Positions 45,148 through 54,301 of a stretch of 64,000 nucleotides of DNA are shown here, piece by piece; positions within the stretch are counted from its first letter, which is position 1; every line of letters starts with the position of its first letter. Below the pieces are notes generated by a model, which saw nothing but the letters and a program-made list of their open reading frames with translations, did not search any database and was not told the DNA's origin. The stretch spans positions 1 through 64,000 of the forward strand of contig NZ_LMCP01000010.1 in NCBI RefSeq assembly GCF_001425625.1. Reading direction: 5' to 3'. The DNA is from Mesorhizobium sp. Root102 (lineage in GTDB: Bacteria; Pseudomonadota; Alphaproteobacteria; Rhizobiales; Rhizobiaceae). The translations under genes and the position numbers were made by a program.

Positions 45148-45591
45148 TCAGAAGCCGAGGAGGGCAGTCTGGCTGGCCCAAGCGTACGGCAATTCGGAAA
45201 CTCGTGACAGCCTATGCGCAGATAGCTCGACAGGTTGATCACCCGCAACGATGCTGGCCGCAATTTTCGGGGCGAGCAACGCGAAGGGCAGGAGACGGCT
45301 TACCTCAGATGTATCGGTGTCGTTGAGCATGGCAACGTCGGTGAGGCTGCGGCTGGCACCGTCCGTAAGTTGATCCAGGTACAAGTGGGCCCGACGCAGA
45401 AGGTCGATCAAAGCGCCATCGGGTTCTCGGTTGCTGTTAGAGCCCTCTGTAAGCATGATCCGCATTTCGATGCCGCGCCGCTTCATGCCAATTGAACATT
45501 CAATGGAAGTCACCTGCGACCTATCGCTGGGTGGCAGAATCCGGTCTAGAAGCAATTCCGATATCGAGCGGCGATCCTGTTCGATGGTCAA
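45148..45591 (-). pseudogene. Serine site-specific recombinase, C-terminal remnant
   Basis: The 147-residue frame matches the C-terminal part of large serine recombinases found in rhizobial islands: KRRGIEMRIML, then AHLYLDQLTDGASRSLTDVA, SRLLPFALLAPKIAASIVAG and the ending LPYAWASQTALLGF. The catalytic resolvase domain (Ser in the N-terminal 150 residues) is absent, and upstream DNA is occupied by a glycosyltransferase fragment. It is the footprint of a former integrated element. Confidence 0.65.
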
Positions 45592-45659
45592 TGACCCCGG
45601 CTTGAGGGTGACCCTGCGAACGATCTTTTGGAGCAGAGATCGCTTCGCATCCGTAGTGC

Positions 45660-45880
45660 CTGATGGGAATGCACGATGTCGGGTTGGAAGACGCCCAAGG
45701 CCTCGTCGAGCGAGCGACTGAGCGGGATCGGCACCGAGAAATCGCTGCCTCCGAAGCGTCGGGCACGATGATCAGAACCCGATGGCCGGCCGCCCGCAAA
45801 TTTTCGGCAAGCCAAGTGACACTATTGGCTACGCCGCCAATATAACGGGTTAAGGTATTCGTGAGCATCAATATATTCAT
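45660..45880 (-). pseudogene. Glycosyltransferase family 4, N-terminal fragment with frameshift
   Basis: The frame from ATG 45880 reads MNILMLTNTLTRYIGGVANS, then NLRAAGHRVLIIVPDA, the start of a GT4 glycosyltransferase. A neighbouring frame carries on with GSDFSVPIPLSRSLDEALG and FQPDIVHSHQ, so a small deletion with frameshift has occurred. Everything after the first 80-90 residues is missing; an intact gene would have about 380-400 codons. Confidence 0.65.
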
Positions 45881-46179
45881 CGAAGCCGCAGTCCCATCAT
45901 CCCAAGTTTCATCACTGATCGACTTAACGTTGCTGACCCAGCGCCTGCCCAAGCTTACCAAGTGTGCATGATTGCAGGCATCGATTCTCACATTCGTTGA
46001 TAGGCATCAATGCCGCGCCGGGCATCTCATGAATAGCTGCAGCGCGTGGGCACTACTTATGGACCTTGCATCGGACCGATAGGCGTCGTTCCCGCAAGCC
46101 CAGGGATTGAATTCGATGGCAGCGATTGATCTCGAAGAGGCCTTGAACGACCCGGCATCGGCGCGGCGGGCGGCCGGAT
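45881..46179. other. 299-base stretch without a recognised gene
   Basis: No reading frame with family resemblance or a plausible SD was found on either strand. It separates minus-strand remnants from plus-strand remnants inside the degraded island. Confidence 0.4.
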
Positions 46180-46290
46180 ATGGCGGCGGCCGCGCTCGAA
46201 AAGGTCCGTGCGCCGACATTGCTGATTGTCGGCGGCAACGACCAGGATGTTCTTGAGCTCAACAGATCGGCGCTGGCGCGTCTCACCTGA
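46180..46290 (+). pseudogene. Dienelactone-hydrolase-type alpha/beta hydrolase, C-terminal scrap
   Basis: Translation reads AAAALEKVRAPTLLIVGG and then NDQDVLELNRSALARLT before a stop. The APTLLIVGGND segment carries the catalytic Asp region of hydrolases that in rhizobia are fused or adjacent to phosphoribosyltransferases. Both the nucleophile and the catalytic His are missing. Confidence 0.55.
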
Positions 46291-46430
46291 GACGATCGAG
46301 GCGCTGAGCAAAGAGGCCGACGATGTCATCTGTCTTGAAGAGCCCGAATTCTTTCAGACGATCGGTCTCTATTATCGCGATTTCCGTCAGTTGAGAGATC
46401 AGGACGTGATCGCCTTGATGGACGCCGCAC
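46283..46430 (+). pseudogene. Phosphoribosyltransferase, C-terminal scrap
   Basis: In a different frame from the preceding scrap the sequence reads SPETIEALSKEADDVICLEE and then PEFFQTIGLYYRDFRQLRDQ, the C-terminal end of rhizobial PRTase-domain proteins. The PRPP-binding loop is absent. In intact fused proteins the PRTase part precedes the hydrolase part, so the order here is rearranged. Confidence 0.55.
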
Positions 46431-46523
46431 AGGCCAGGGTGGTCGCGGGAACGCCTCCACGGTCGACAAATAGCGGCTCAGCCATATCCCTGACCGTTGC
46501 GTGGACCGCGCCCATGATTGAGA

Positions 46524-46988
46524 TCAGCGCTGGAAGCAGCCGACGATTTCCGTGAAAGCCAGGATATGGGCCTGTAGCGCTACCTGGACCTGTCGGCAGT
46601 CTGCCTTGTCGAGGTCCAGATGATCCACATCAAGTGCGAATAGCCGAAAGTGATAATGGTGGATGCCATGCCCCTTGGGTGGGCAGGGGCCGGCATAGCC
46701 GATCCTGCCGAAATCGTTCACCGCTTGCTTCGTGCCATCAGCAAAAGTCTCCGTTCGCGGCAGACGTTCGGCAAGCTGCAATTGGCTTGAGGGGATATCA
46801 AATATGGCCCAGTGGAAGAACGTGCCGCTGGGTGCGTCCGGATCGTGACAGGTGAGTGCGAAGCTTTTGGTGCCTTCAGGTGCGCCCTGCCATTTGAAGG
46901 GCGGCGAGACATCTTCCCCGCCGCAGGTATAGCGACGCGGGACGACGGCGTCATTGTCGAAGGCTGGGCTGGCGAACATCATGTCCAT
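46524..46988 (-). CDS. YbhB/YbcL family (Raf kinase inhibitor-like) protein
   Basis: This is a 154-residue PEBP-fold protein with DVSPPFKWQGAPEGTKSFAL, HDPDAPSGTFFHWAIFDIP and GPCPPKGHGIHHYHFRLFAL, covering the anion-binding pocket (DPDAP and GxHHYHF). The start at MDMMFASPAF has GAGGTGG upstream; the longer frame lacks an SD. It is cytoplasmic, as no signal is seen. Function in bacteria is poorly defined. It appears intact despite lying next to degraded genes. Confidence 0.88.
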   Translation of the reverse strand: MDMMFASPAFDNDAVVPRRYTCGGEDVSPPFKWQGAPEGTKSFALTCHDPDAPSGTFFHWAIFDIPSSQLQLAERLPRTETFADGTKQAVNDFGRIGYAGPCPPKGHGIHHYHFRLFALDVDHLDLDKADCRQVQVALQAHILAFTEIVGCFQR

Positions 46989-47108
46989 GTCGGTTCCACC
47001 TCGCGTTTTTTGCCCGGAATGCAGTGTCAGCATGAAACCACAGCTGCGTGCCCATCCGGCTTCCTTACGGTTTTCCTGCTTGGTCAGAAAAAGTCCAAGC
47101 AGGGGTCC

Positions 47109-48203
47109 TCACGATGACAGCGCCAGAGCATCGTCTTCGGTCAAGCGGACAGTATGGCCGAAGCGCCGGCATTCGCGGTCAAGGGTGCTGCTCAGCCATC
47201 CGGCATCTGCGCGGGACGCGCGTTCAAGGCGGAATTTCCTTAAGTGAAACGGCACCATTTCGACGGCTCGCAGGCGGCGGGTTCGATGATCGATGTCGAG
47301 GAAATAGCCGAGCGCCAAGTCCGGCCGGAATGCCTCGTGTCCGCTGATGCCTTCATAGTCGTTGATGAAGTCGCCGCACCCATAGAGGATCGGCTTTCCC
47401 GCATGGACGTCGATGGCCAATGGATGATGCGATGAATGCCCGTGGATGACGTCGACACCGGCCTCGTCGACGAGACTGTGGGCAAATCTTCGATGATCGT
47501 CGGGGATATCGTATCCCCAATTGAGACCCCAATGGATCGAGATCAGGACCAGATCACCTGGACGCTTCCATCTTCCTATCTTGCGGCCGATCCCTGCGAC
47601 GGCGTTCCGGCTGAAATCCGTAAGAAAGTTCACGCCGGGTCGCCCTTTCTCAGCCGCCCACTGGACAGGGACTCCGCTCGATGGACAGGCAAAGGAAAAG
47701 ACCAGGAGCCGCATGCCCGCAGCCAATGTGAGGACCGCAGGGCGGGCTGCCTTTTCAGCATTTACCCCGGCACCCGACGTCGCAATGCCGGTCCGCCCCA
47801 GTGCCTGAACTGTGTCCTTCAAACCGTTGAGTCCCCAGTCCGCGACATGGTTGTTAGCCAGAACGCAACAGTCGACTTCTGCTGCAGTTATGCATCCAAG
47901 GTTGTCGGGATGCATTCGATAGTTGATCCCCTTGGCTTCCGGAATGCCGTCGGCAGTGATGCTGGTCTCGAGGTTGATGATCCTGAAATCGGGTTCTCGC
48001 CGATCGATCTCATCCAAGGCATCGCCCCAGATGTAGTCAAAAGGCACGGCCCTCGGAATCTCGCCGGCCCTGTGTTCCGCAAGAGCCACGTAGTCGACTG
48101 CGGACCACATGTGAGGCTCATACAACGTTGGGTCGCAGGGATGCGGCAGGATCTGGTCGATGCCGCGGCCGGTCATCACGTCTCCGCAAAGAAAGAGCCT
48201 CAT
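47109..48203 (-). CDS. CapA-family protein (PGA_cap metallophosphatase-like)
   Basis: The 364-residue protein has the opening MRLFLCGDVMTGRGIDQ, NLETSIT, VLANNHVADWGLNGL, SIHWGLNWGY and VIHGHSSHHPLAIDVH, the ordered metal-binding motifs of the calcineurin-like CapA fold. Poly-gamma-glutamate capsule synthesis is known only for some members; a cytoplasmic stand-alone form without membrane anchor, as here, is common in rhizobia with unknown role. MRLFLCGD was chosen as the start over an upstream ATG because motif 1 normally lies at the N-terminus. Confidence 0.86.
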   Translation of the reverse strand: MRLFLCGDVMTGRGIDQILPHPCDPTLYEPHMWSAVDYVALAEHRAGEIPRAVPFDYIWGDALDEIDRREPDFRIINLETSITADGIPEAKGINYRMHPDNLGCITAAEVDCCVLANNHVADWGLNGLKDTVQALGRTGIATSGAGVNAEKAARPAVLTLAAGMRLLVFSFACPSSGVPVQWAAEKGRPGVNFLTDFSRNAVAGIGRKIGRWKRPGDLVLISIHWGLNWGYDIPDDHRRFAHSLVDEAGVDVIHGHSSHHPLAIDVHAGKPILYGCGDFINDYEGISGHEAFRPDLALGYFLDIDHRTRRLRAVEMVPFHLRKFRLERASRADAGWLSSTLDRECRRFGHTVRLTEDDALALSS

Positions 48204-48362
48204 CGGATACCGATCCTGACGCCAGTAATTGCGGCGTTCGTAGTCAATTCGATTTTGAGAGAATGCCATCAGGCGGCGTGTGTCGGGTTGATGCCGATCA
48301 ATGCATCAACTCGGCGGTGCGCGGAAGCTGATCGCTATGGATCTTTCATTGCGAGGATAGTC

Positions 48363-48914
48363 ATGAAAATCACACCCCAGATCCGGTTTCGCGGCATGGA
48401 ACCGTCGCCGTCGGTGGAGGAAGTCATCCACGAGCGCATTGGGCGGTTGGCGCGCTTCGACGACCGAATAACATCCTGCAACGTCGTGGTCGAAGCACCG
48501 CATCGGCATGGCCACAGGGGCAAAATCTATCATGTGCGGGTTGATATAACCGTGCCTGGCCGCGAAATCGTCGCGGGCCGGGAATCGGAAGAAAATCATG
48601 CACATGAGGATGTCTATGTCGCGATCCGCGATAGCTTCAATGCGGCACAGCGCCAGCTTGAGGATGTCGCGCGCAAAATGAGCGGGCATCGCGTCAAACC
48701 GCATCCGGAAACGCACCACGGTACCGTCGTCAGGTTGGTGCCCGAGGAAGGTTTCGGATTCATCTCAGGCCCGGATGGGCGCGAATTCTTCTTCCGGCGC
48801 GAGAGCATGGCCTCCGACAGCCAATGGGAGACCCTCGCAGTAGGCAACGAAGTACGCTTTGCCGAACATGAAGGGGAGAAAGGCCCCTACGCCTCCGCCG
48901 TCATGCCAGCCTGA
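48363..48914 (+). CDS. HPF/RaiA ribosome-associated protein fused to a cold-shock domain
   Basis: The protein has 183 residues. Residues 1-110 form the S30AE/HPF domain (ITPQIRFRGMEPSPSVEEVI, ARFDDRITSCNVVVEAPHRH, AIRDSFNAAQRQLEDVA). Residues 118-181 form a cold-shock domain with the RNA-binding GFGFISGPDGREFFFRRES. GCGAGGATAG precedes the ATG. Such fusions bind ribosomes and probably RNA under stress; classical HPF lacks the second domain. The gene is intact, but 37 bases after its stop a truncated ABC gene begins. Confidence 0.88.
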   Translation: MKITPQIRFRGMEPSPSVEEVIHERIGRLARFDDRITSCNVVVEAPHRHGHRGKIYHVRVDITVPGREIVAGRESEENHAHEDVYVAIRDSFNAAQRQLEDVARKMSGHRVKPHPETHHGTVVRLVPEEGFGFISGPDGREFFFRRESMASDSQWETLAVGNEVRFAEHEGEKGPYASAVMPA

Positions 48915-48950
48915 ACCTATTTCCAACGCCGATCTTCCACCCTCAGTTAA

Positions 48951-49874
48951 CTGAAAGCCGTCGATGACGTTTCCTTCGACCTGGAACCCGGCAGGACGCT
49001 CGGCCTCGTGGGAGAGTCCGGCTGTGGAAAATCCACACTCGGACGTTGCCTGCTGCGGCTCATCGAGCCGACCGCGGGCAGCGTCGCGGTCAACGGCACC
49101 GATGTTGTTTCGCTGAACGCGGCCTCCATGCGCGAGATGCGTCGCCGTCTGCAACTCGTCTTCCAGGAGCCGTACGGATCGCTTCATCCACGCATGCGTA
49201 TCGCCGACAGCATCGCTGAACCGTTGCGAATAACTGCCATGACCCGTTCCGAGCGGCGCGAGCGGGTCGCGGAAATGCTCGACCTGGTCAGCCTTGGCTC
49301 GGATTACGGCCGGCGCTACCCGCATCAGCTGTCCGGCGGCCAGAGACAGCGCGTGGTCATCGCCCGCGCCTTGGCGTTGAAGCCCGAGGTGGTTGTGCTC
49401 GACGAGCCCGTGTCGGCGCTGGACGTTTCGGTTCAGGCCGGCGTGCTCAACCTCCTCAAGGAAATCCAGGAGAGATTGCGCACCGCCTATGTCTTCGTGG
49501 CGCACGACCTGTCGGTGGTGCGCCACATCTCGCACACCGTGGCTGTCATGTATCTCGGCCGCTTCGTAGAAGTGGCGCCGGCGGCCAGCCTCTATGCGCG
49601 GCCGCTGCATCCGTATTCGCAGGCCTTGATGTCGGCCGTTCCCGTCGCGGACCCCGATATCGAGCGCGGGCGCAGTCAGATCCTGCTGAAGGGCGATGTC
49701 CCCAGCCCGATCAATCCGCCGTCGGGCTGCCCATTCCGGACCTGTTGCTTCAAGGCGCAGGACATATGCGCCGAGGTCAAGCCGGCGCTGGTGGAGGTCG
49801 AACCCCAGCATTTTGCCGCATGCCATTTTCCGCAACCGATGGAGGTTGGCTTTGCAAACTGGACGGTGGATTGA
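48951..49874 (+). pseudogene. Oligopeptide/dipeptide ABC ATP-binding protein (DppF/OppF type), N-terminally truncated
   Basis: The readable frame starts directly after a TAA at 48948 with [20 protein letters not shown], Walker [26 protein letters not shown], signature [15 protein letters not shown], Walker [14 protein letters not shown] and the OppF-type zinc/Cys tail CPFRTCC...CAEV. The first 30 or so residues of the family are missing and no start codon precedes the truncated region; GTG 49008 would begin at the Walker A motif itself. No permease or binding-protein gene is nearby. It is probably dead. Confidence 0.75.
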
Positions 49875-51039
49875 TGACCGACACGGCTGAGAACCAGATA
49901 CATGGCTTCGCCTCGAAAGGATATGAAGCGGTAGCCGACCAGTTCCGTGTCAATTTCCTTGACCGTGGAGAACACGGGGCGGCCTTCGCAGCCGTGGTGG
50001 ACGGCCGTACCGTGGTCGACCTGTGGGGCGGCTGGGCCAACACGGCCAATCGCCGTCCTTGGCGCGAGGACACGATCGCCGGGATATTTTCAGGCACCAA
50101 GGGCTTCGTCGCGACATGCTTGTTGCTGCTGATCGAGCGGGGGCAACTTGAACTGGACAGGCCCGTATTCGCCTACTGGCCCGAATTCGCCACGGCCGGA
50201 AAGGAGCGGATGCTCGTTCGGCATCTGGTCTCGCATCAGGCGTGCCTTCCTGGCCTTGCCACTCCGGTTTCGGTGGAAGAGGCGACCGACGATGTCCGCA
50301 TGGCGCGATTGCTGGCCGACCAATCGCCTATCCGCGAGCCGGGCACGACATTGTATTATCACGCGCTGACATCGGCTGGCTTTGTGGCGAACTGATCCGG
50401 CGCATCGATGGCCGCAGCGTCGGCCGGCTTTTCGCGGATGATGTTGCCCGGCCTCTCGCCTTGGATGCTTGGATCGGACTTCCCGGCGAAGAGGAGCCCC
50501 GCGTCGCGGTGTTCGAGCGTGGTCCAAATTATGGGGCGAAACGCAGCGATTTGGAAACGGACCGCGCCGCGTGGTTGATCTGGGACAATCCGCCGAGATC
50601 GAGACCGGACCCGCTACCGCTGAACTCGCGCTCCTGGCGCGCGGCCGAGGTCCCGGGTGGAAACGGCATCGTGTCGGCGCGCGCCGCGGCACGACTTTAC
50701 GGTTGCCTGGCGCGAGGCGGCGAACTTGGAGAGATACGCATTCTCCAGCCAGAGACCATCGCGCTCGGTTACACATGTCTTGCGAGTGGTGTCGAGTCTT
50801 ACCTCGAGCAGGAACTCGCCTACGGCGTCGGATTTGGATTGCAGACGAAGGAAGCGTTGTTCGGCAACGTTCCGGTGGGATTTGGCCATGACGGCGCCGG
50901 CGGTTCCTTGCACGGCGCCTGGCCGGAGTTGAAGACAGGCTTCTCCTACGTGACCAACACGCTTCTGCACTTCGAAGGACACGATCCAAGGTCGGGCTCC
51001 CTGCTTGCCGCCCTGTCGGCATGCGTGCAAAGCCTATAG
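49874..51039 (+). pseudogene. Beta-lactamase-family serine hydrolase (EstB-like), frameshifted
   Basis: From ATG 49874 (overlapping the ABC stop as TGATG) the frame gives FAAVVDGRTVVDLWGGWAN, the catalytic Ser-x-x-Lys in IFSGTKGF and LVSHQACLPGL, and stops after LYYHALTSAGFVAN at 50395. The rest, GWLCGELIRRIDGRSVGRLF to FGHDGAGGSLHGAWPELKTG, lies in another frame to 51039. The joining sequence LYYHALT-GWLCGELI shows that one base was lost near 50372. With the repair it would be a normal 385-390-residue serine hydrolase. Confidence 0.78.
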
Positions 51040-51061
51040 GGCCGCCGGACAGCCGCTGGTC

Positions 51062-51415
51062 TCAGCCCTGCCTAGCGGCCTGGACCTGGATTTCGACCTT
51101 CAGGTCGGGGCGGGCGAGCTTCGATTCCACGGTCGCGCGCACCGGGGCGTGCTCCTTGTCCAGCCACGCATCCCAGGCGGCGTTCATGCCGGCGAAATCA
51201 CCAATGTCCGCCAGCCAGATATTCGCGGTGACGACATCGCGCTTGGAGGCACCGGCCCTGGCGAGAAGATCATCGATCTGCGCCAGCACATCCGCCGTCT
51301 GCTGGCCGACGTCCGCGCCGGCGTTCCGGGCGGTGACGCCCGCCAGATAGACAGTGTTGCCGACCTCGACGATTCGATGGAAACGACCCGTGAAATCCGT
51401 GCGCTTGATGGTCAA
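51062..51415 (-). CDS. RidA-family (Rid/YjgF) protein
   Basis: The protein has 117 residues when started at TTG 51415 (read as MTIKRTDFTGRFH), with AGGAGAGAG just upstream. Family features are NTVYLAGVTA, QTADVLAQIDDLLARAGASK and the Arg-containing HAPVRATVESKLARPDLKVE pocket. RidA proteins hydrolyse reactive enamines/imines; RutC-type relatives work in flavin-monooxygenase pathways. It is the last gene of the minus-strand side of the sigma-54 cluster, fitting an amine-oxidising pathway. Confidence 0.87.
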   Translation of the reverse strand: MTIKRTDFTGRFHRIVEVGNTVYLAGVTARNAGADVGQQTADVLAQIDDLLARAGASKRDVVTANIWLADIGDFAGMNAAWDAWLDKEHAPVRATVESKLARPDLKVEIQVQAARQG

Positions 51416-51498
51416 TGCTCTCTCCTGAAATATCCGTCGATTGGCGCGTACCGCCCGAACGCTCGTTATGGCCCGGCGCCAGTCCGGGGCGACATGCA

Positions 51499-52974
51499 TC
51501 AGCCGTTCTGGAGCACCACCGCCTTGGTCGCGAGATATTCCTCGACATGGTCGATCCCGGATTCGCGCCCGTAGCCGCTCATCTTGTAGCCGCCGAAGGG
51601 GATCACCGGGTCGAGCACCCCGTAGCAATTCACCCACACGGTGCCTGAGCGGATGCCCTTTGCCACCCCGTGCGCCTTGGCCACGTCGCGGGTCCAGACG
51701 CCGCTCCCCAGTCCGTAGACGGTCGAGTTCGCGATGCGCAGCGCCTCGCCGACGTCGTCGAAGGGGATGGCCGTGACCACCGGCCCGAATATCTCCTCCT
51801 GGGCTATACGCATGGTCTGCCGGACGTTCTTCATCACCGTCGGTGCGAGGAAATACCCCTGGGCAAGCTGACCGTCGACAAGACGGTTGCCGCCGGCAAC
51901 GACCTCGGCACCTTCGCCGACGCCAAGGCCGAGATAGGACTGGACGCGCTCCATCTGCTTGCTTGAGACGACCGGGCCGATCTGCGTGTCGGGCTCGATG
52001 CCGTTGCCCACCTTGAGCGCCTTGGCGAAATCGGCCACTCTCTCGACGAAACTGTCGTAGATCGACCGTTCGACCAGCAGCCGGGACCCGGCGCTGCAGA
52101 TCTGGCCGCTGTTGCCGAAGATGCCCATCGCCGTTCCGGCGACCGCCTTGTCCAGGTCGGCGTCGGCGAAGACGATGTCGGGCGATTTGCCGCCGAGTTC
52201 CAGCATCAGCCGCTTGATATTGCCCTTGGAGGCTTCGATGATCCGGCGGCCGGTCGCGTCCGATCCCGTGAAGGCAATCTTGTCGACATCCATGTGGGCG
52301 GCGAGCGCCGCGCCGGCCACGGTGCCTAGACCGGGGACCACGTTGACGACGCCGGGCGGAACGCCGGCTTCCAGAGCCAATTCGCCGAGCCGCAGCGCGG
52401 TCAGCGGCGCGTCCTCCGCCGGCTTCAGGACCATGGTGCAGCCGGTTGCGAGGACGGGTCCGATCTTCCAGATTGTGCCCGTCAGCGGCGCGTTCCATGG
52501 CGTGATCGCACCGACGACGCCCACCGGTTCCTTCAACGTGTAAGCGAAAACGTCGCCGGGCAGGGAATTGGGCAGGGTGCGGCCGCCGATCGTCACGCAC
52601 ATCGAGGCATACATGCGCAGCATGCCGATGGCGCGTTGCCGACGGCCCCGCGTCATGGTGATCGGCATGCCCATGTCGAGCGTGTCGAGCTGGCTGAATT
52701 CCTCGAAATGCCGATCGACGAGGTCGGCGAATTTCAGGATGACTTCCTGGCGCTGGAACGGCGTGAATTTCGACCACGGTCCCTCGAAGGCGCGACGTGC
52801 CGCTGCCACCGCCAGGTCGATGTCGCGCGCGTCGCCCTCGGCAACGGTGGCGAGGAGTTCGCCGGTGGACGGATTGTATGTTCCGAATGTCCGGCCTTCG
52901 ACGGGCATCACGAACCGCCCGTCGATGATCAGTTTGCGGACGACATCGGTCCGTCCGAGATTGTGCTGGTTCAT
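51499..52974 (-). CDS. Aldehyde dehydrogenase
   Basis: This 491-residue NAD(P)-dependent enzyme has Asn161 in PWNAP, Lys184 in VLKPAEDAP, Glu259 in LELGGKSP and Cys293 in GQICSAGSR. It is the third gene from the minus-strand sigma-54 promoter at 55449-55463, between the lactone-oxidase-like gene and RidA. It probably oxidises the aldehyde released by the oxidase or monooxygenase of this cluster. It is only distantly similar to the other ALDH of the window, so it is not a recent copy. Confidence 0.9.
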   Translation of the reverse strand: MNQHNLGRTDVVRKLIIDGRFVMPVEGRTFGTYNPSTGELLATVAEGDARDIDLAVAAARRAFEGPWSKFTPFQRQEVILKFADLVDRHFEEFSQLDTLDMGMPITMTRGRRQRAIGMLRMYASMCVTIGGRTLPNSLPGDVFAYTLKEPVGVVGAITPWNAPLTGTIWKIGPVLATGCTMVLKPAEDAPLTALRLGELALEAGVPPGVVNVVPGLGTVAGAALAAHMDVDKIAFTGSDATGRRIIEASKGNIKRLMLELGGKSPDIVFADADLDKAVAGTAMGIFGNSGQICSAGSRLLVERSIYDSFVERVADFAKALKVGNGIEPDTQIGPVVSSKQMERVQSYLGLGVGEGAEVVAGGNRLVDGQLAQGYFLAPTVMKNVRQTMRIAQEEIFGPVVTAIPFDDVGEALRIANSTVYGLGSGVWTRDVAKAHGVAKGIRSGTVWVNCYGVLDPVIPFGGYKMSGYGRESGIDHVEEYLATKAVVLQNG

Positions 52975-53012
52975 GGCAAAGTGTCCTTCAGGTCCTGCGC
53001 GGCGTTGACGTT

Positions 53013-54278
53013 TCAGGCAAACAATGCCCGCAGATGGTCGTTGAGAAACATGCCGGCGGGATCCAGCTCTCGACGCATCTTCTTGAAGGCGTCGTAGCGC
53101 GGGTACAGCTTTTCCAGTCTGGCCGGGGTCATGAAATGATGCTTGCCCCAGTGCGGCCGTCCGCCGTGCCGATCGAAAATGGCGTCGACGTCCCTGAGCA
53201 TCGCCCAGGTCGGTGGTTCCATCGGTCCGGAAACCGAGAGCGCGTAGCCGTCGCGTTCGGCATAGGCGCTGAGATAGGAATCATCCGCCTTGACCGGCCG
53301 GCATTCGACCGGAAAGGTGAAGTCCTTGTGCTTGTCGAGGAACAGATGGCGGACCTCGTCGAAGGTCGCCTCGAAATCCTCGAACGGCACCGCGTATTCG
53401 ATCTCGCGGAAATTCGGCTCGTAAAGGTTCGGGAAGATCACCGAGGAATGGTCGAATTGGGAACCGGGTTCGGGTTCGGGGACGGCTTGGTCGACCGGCA
53501 CGGCGTTGTAGCTGCGCATATGACAGATGTCGTGGTCGCGGCTGGCCAGGTTCGGGACTCCGCTCGGGAGGACGAACAGGTCGGCGGATTCGCGCCTTGG
53601 CAACCAGAAGAACCAGAACGTCCTGTTGTCCTGCAGCCGCTGACGAAGCCCGCCGAGGCAATCCTCGATGTCGGCGTTCCAGGAGCGTTTGAGGAGGTTG
53701 TAGGACGCAACCGCCTGCAGCGTGATGGAGACCACGACGCCGAACATGCCGATCGAGGCCCGAAACGCCTTGAACAGCTCGCCGTCGGCCTCGGCCGAAA
53801 GGTCCAGCAAGCTGCCGTCGGCGGTGACGATCCGCGCGGCGATCATCTGCATCGACATGCACGGCAAGGTTATCCCGGCACCATGAGTCGCCGTCATGAT
53901 CGCGCCGCAGACGGATTGCGTGTCGATGTCGCCCTGGTTGTTGAGCGACATGCCCTGCGTTCTCAGATAGCGGCTCAGTTCGCCGACGCTGATGCCCGGC
54001 TGCACGGTGACGCGCATCAGCTCCCTGTCGACAGACAGGACCTCGTTGAAGGCGCGGAAGTCGATGTGGACACCCGGCGTCGGCACGGCGGCTGTGTTGG
54101 CGTGCCCCCTGCCGGACGAACGGACAGGCAATCCAAGCCGCGCCGCCGCAAGGACGGCCTGGCGCACATCCTCTTCGCTGCGCGGCAGAACCGTGTTGGC
54201 GGGCACGAAATAGTGCTCGCCGAACCAGTTCCACCACAGCTTGCCCGGCTCCAGGACGTCCGTTTCGGCGTGTCGCAT
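53013..54278 (-). CDS. FAD-linked oxidase, sugar-1,4-lactone oxidase (ALO) type
   Basis: This 421-residue flavoprotein has a VAO FAD domain with RSSGRGHANTAAVPTPGVHI and NNQGDIDTQSVCGAIMTATHG. The C-terminal ALO-type ending is KKMRRELDPAGMFLNDHLRA. The family covers L-gulono- and D-arabinono-lactone oxidases and related alditol oxidases. No signal peptide is seen. MRHAETDVLE is the start, with GGAGACG upstream. The substrate within this apparently amine-related cluster is unclear; the fold also oxidises secondary alcohols. Confidence 0.83.
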   Translation of the reverse strand: MRHAETDVLEPGKLWWNWFGEHYFVPANTVLPRSEEDVRQAVLAAARLGLPVRSSGRGHANTAAVPTPGVHIDFRAFNEVLSVDRELMRVTVQPGISVGELSRYLRTQGMSLNNQGDIDTQSVCGAIMTATHGAGITLPCMSMQMIAARIVTADGSLLDLSAEADGELFKAFRASIGMFGVVVSITLQAVASYNLLKRSWNADIEDCLGGLRQRLQDNRTFWFFWLPRRESADLFVLPSGVPNLASRDHDICHMRSYNAVPVDQAVPEPEPGSQFDHSSVIFPNLYEPNFREIEYAVPFEDFEATFDEVRHLFLDKHKDFTFPVECRPVKADDSYLSAYAERDGYALSVSGPMEPPTWAMLRDVDAIFDRHGGRPHWGKHHFMTPARLEKLYPRYDAFKKMRRELDPAGMFLNDHLRALFA

Positions 54279-54301
54279 GCTCGTCTCCGATCTTGATTGC
54301 G

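Noticed and set aside
44883..45263. 126-codon minus-strand frame before the recombinase remnant
   Set aside because: No recognised family and no SD; it overlaps the better-supported recombinase fragment in another frame.
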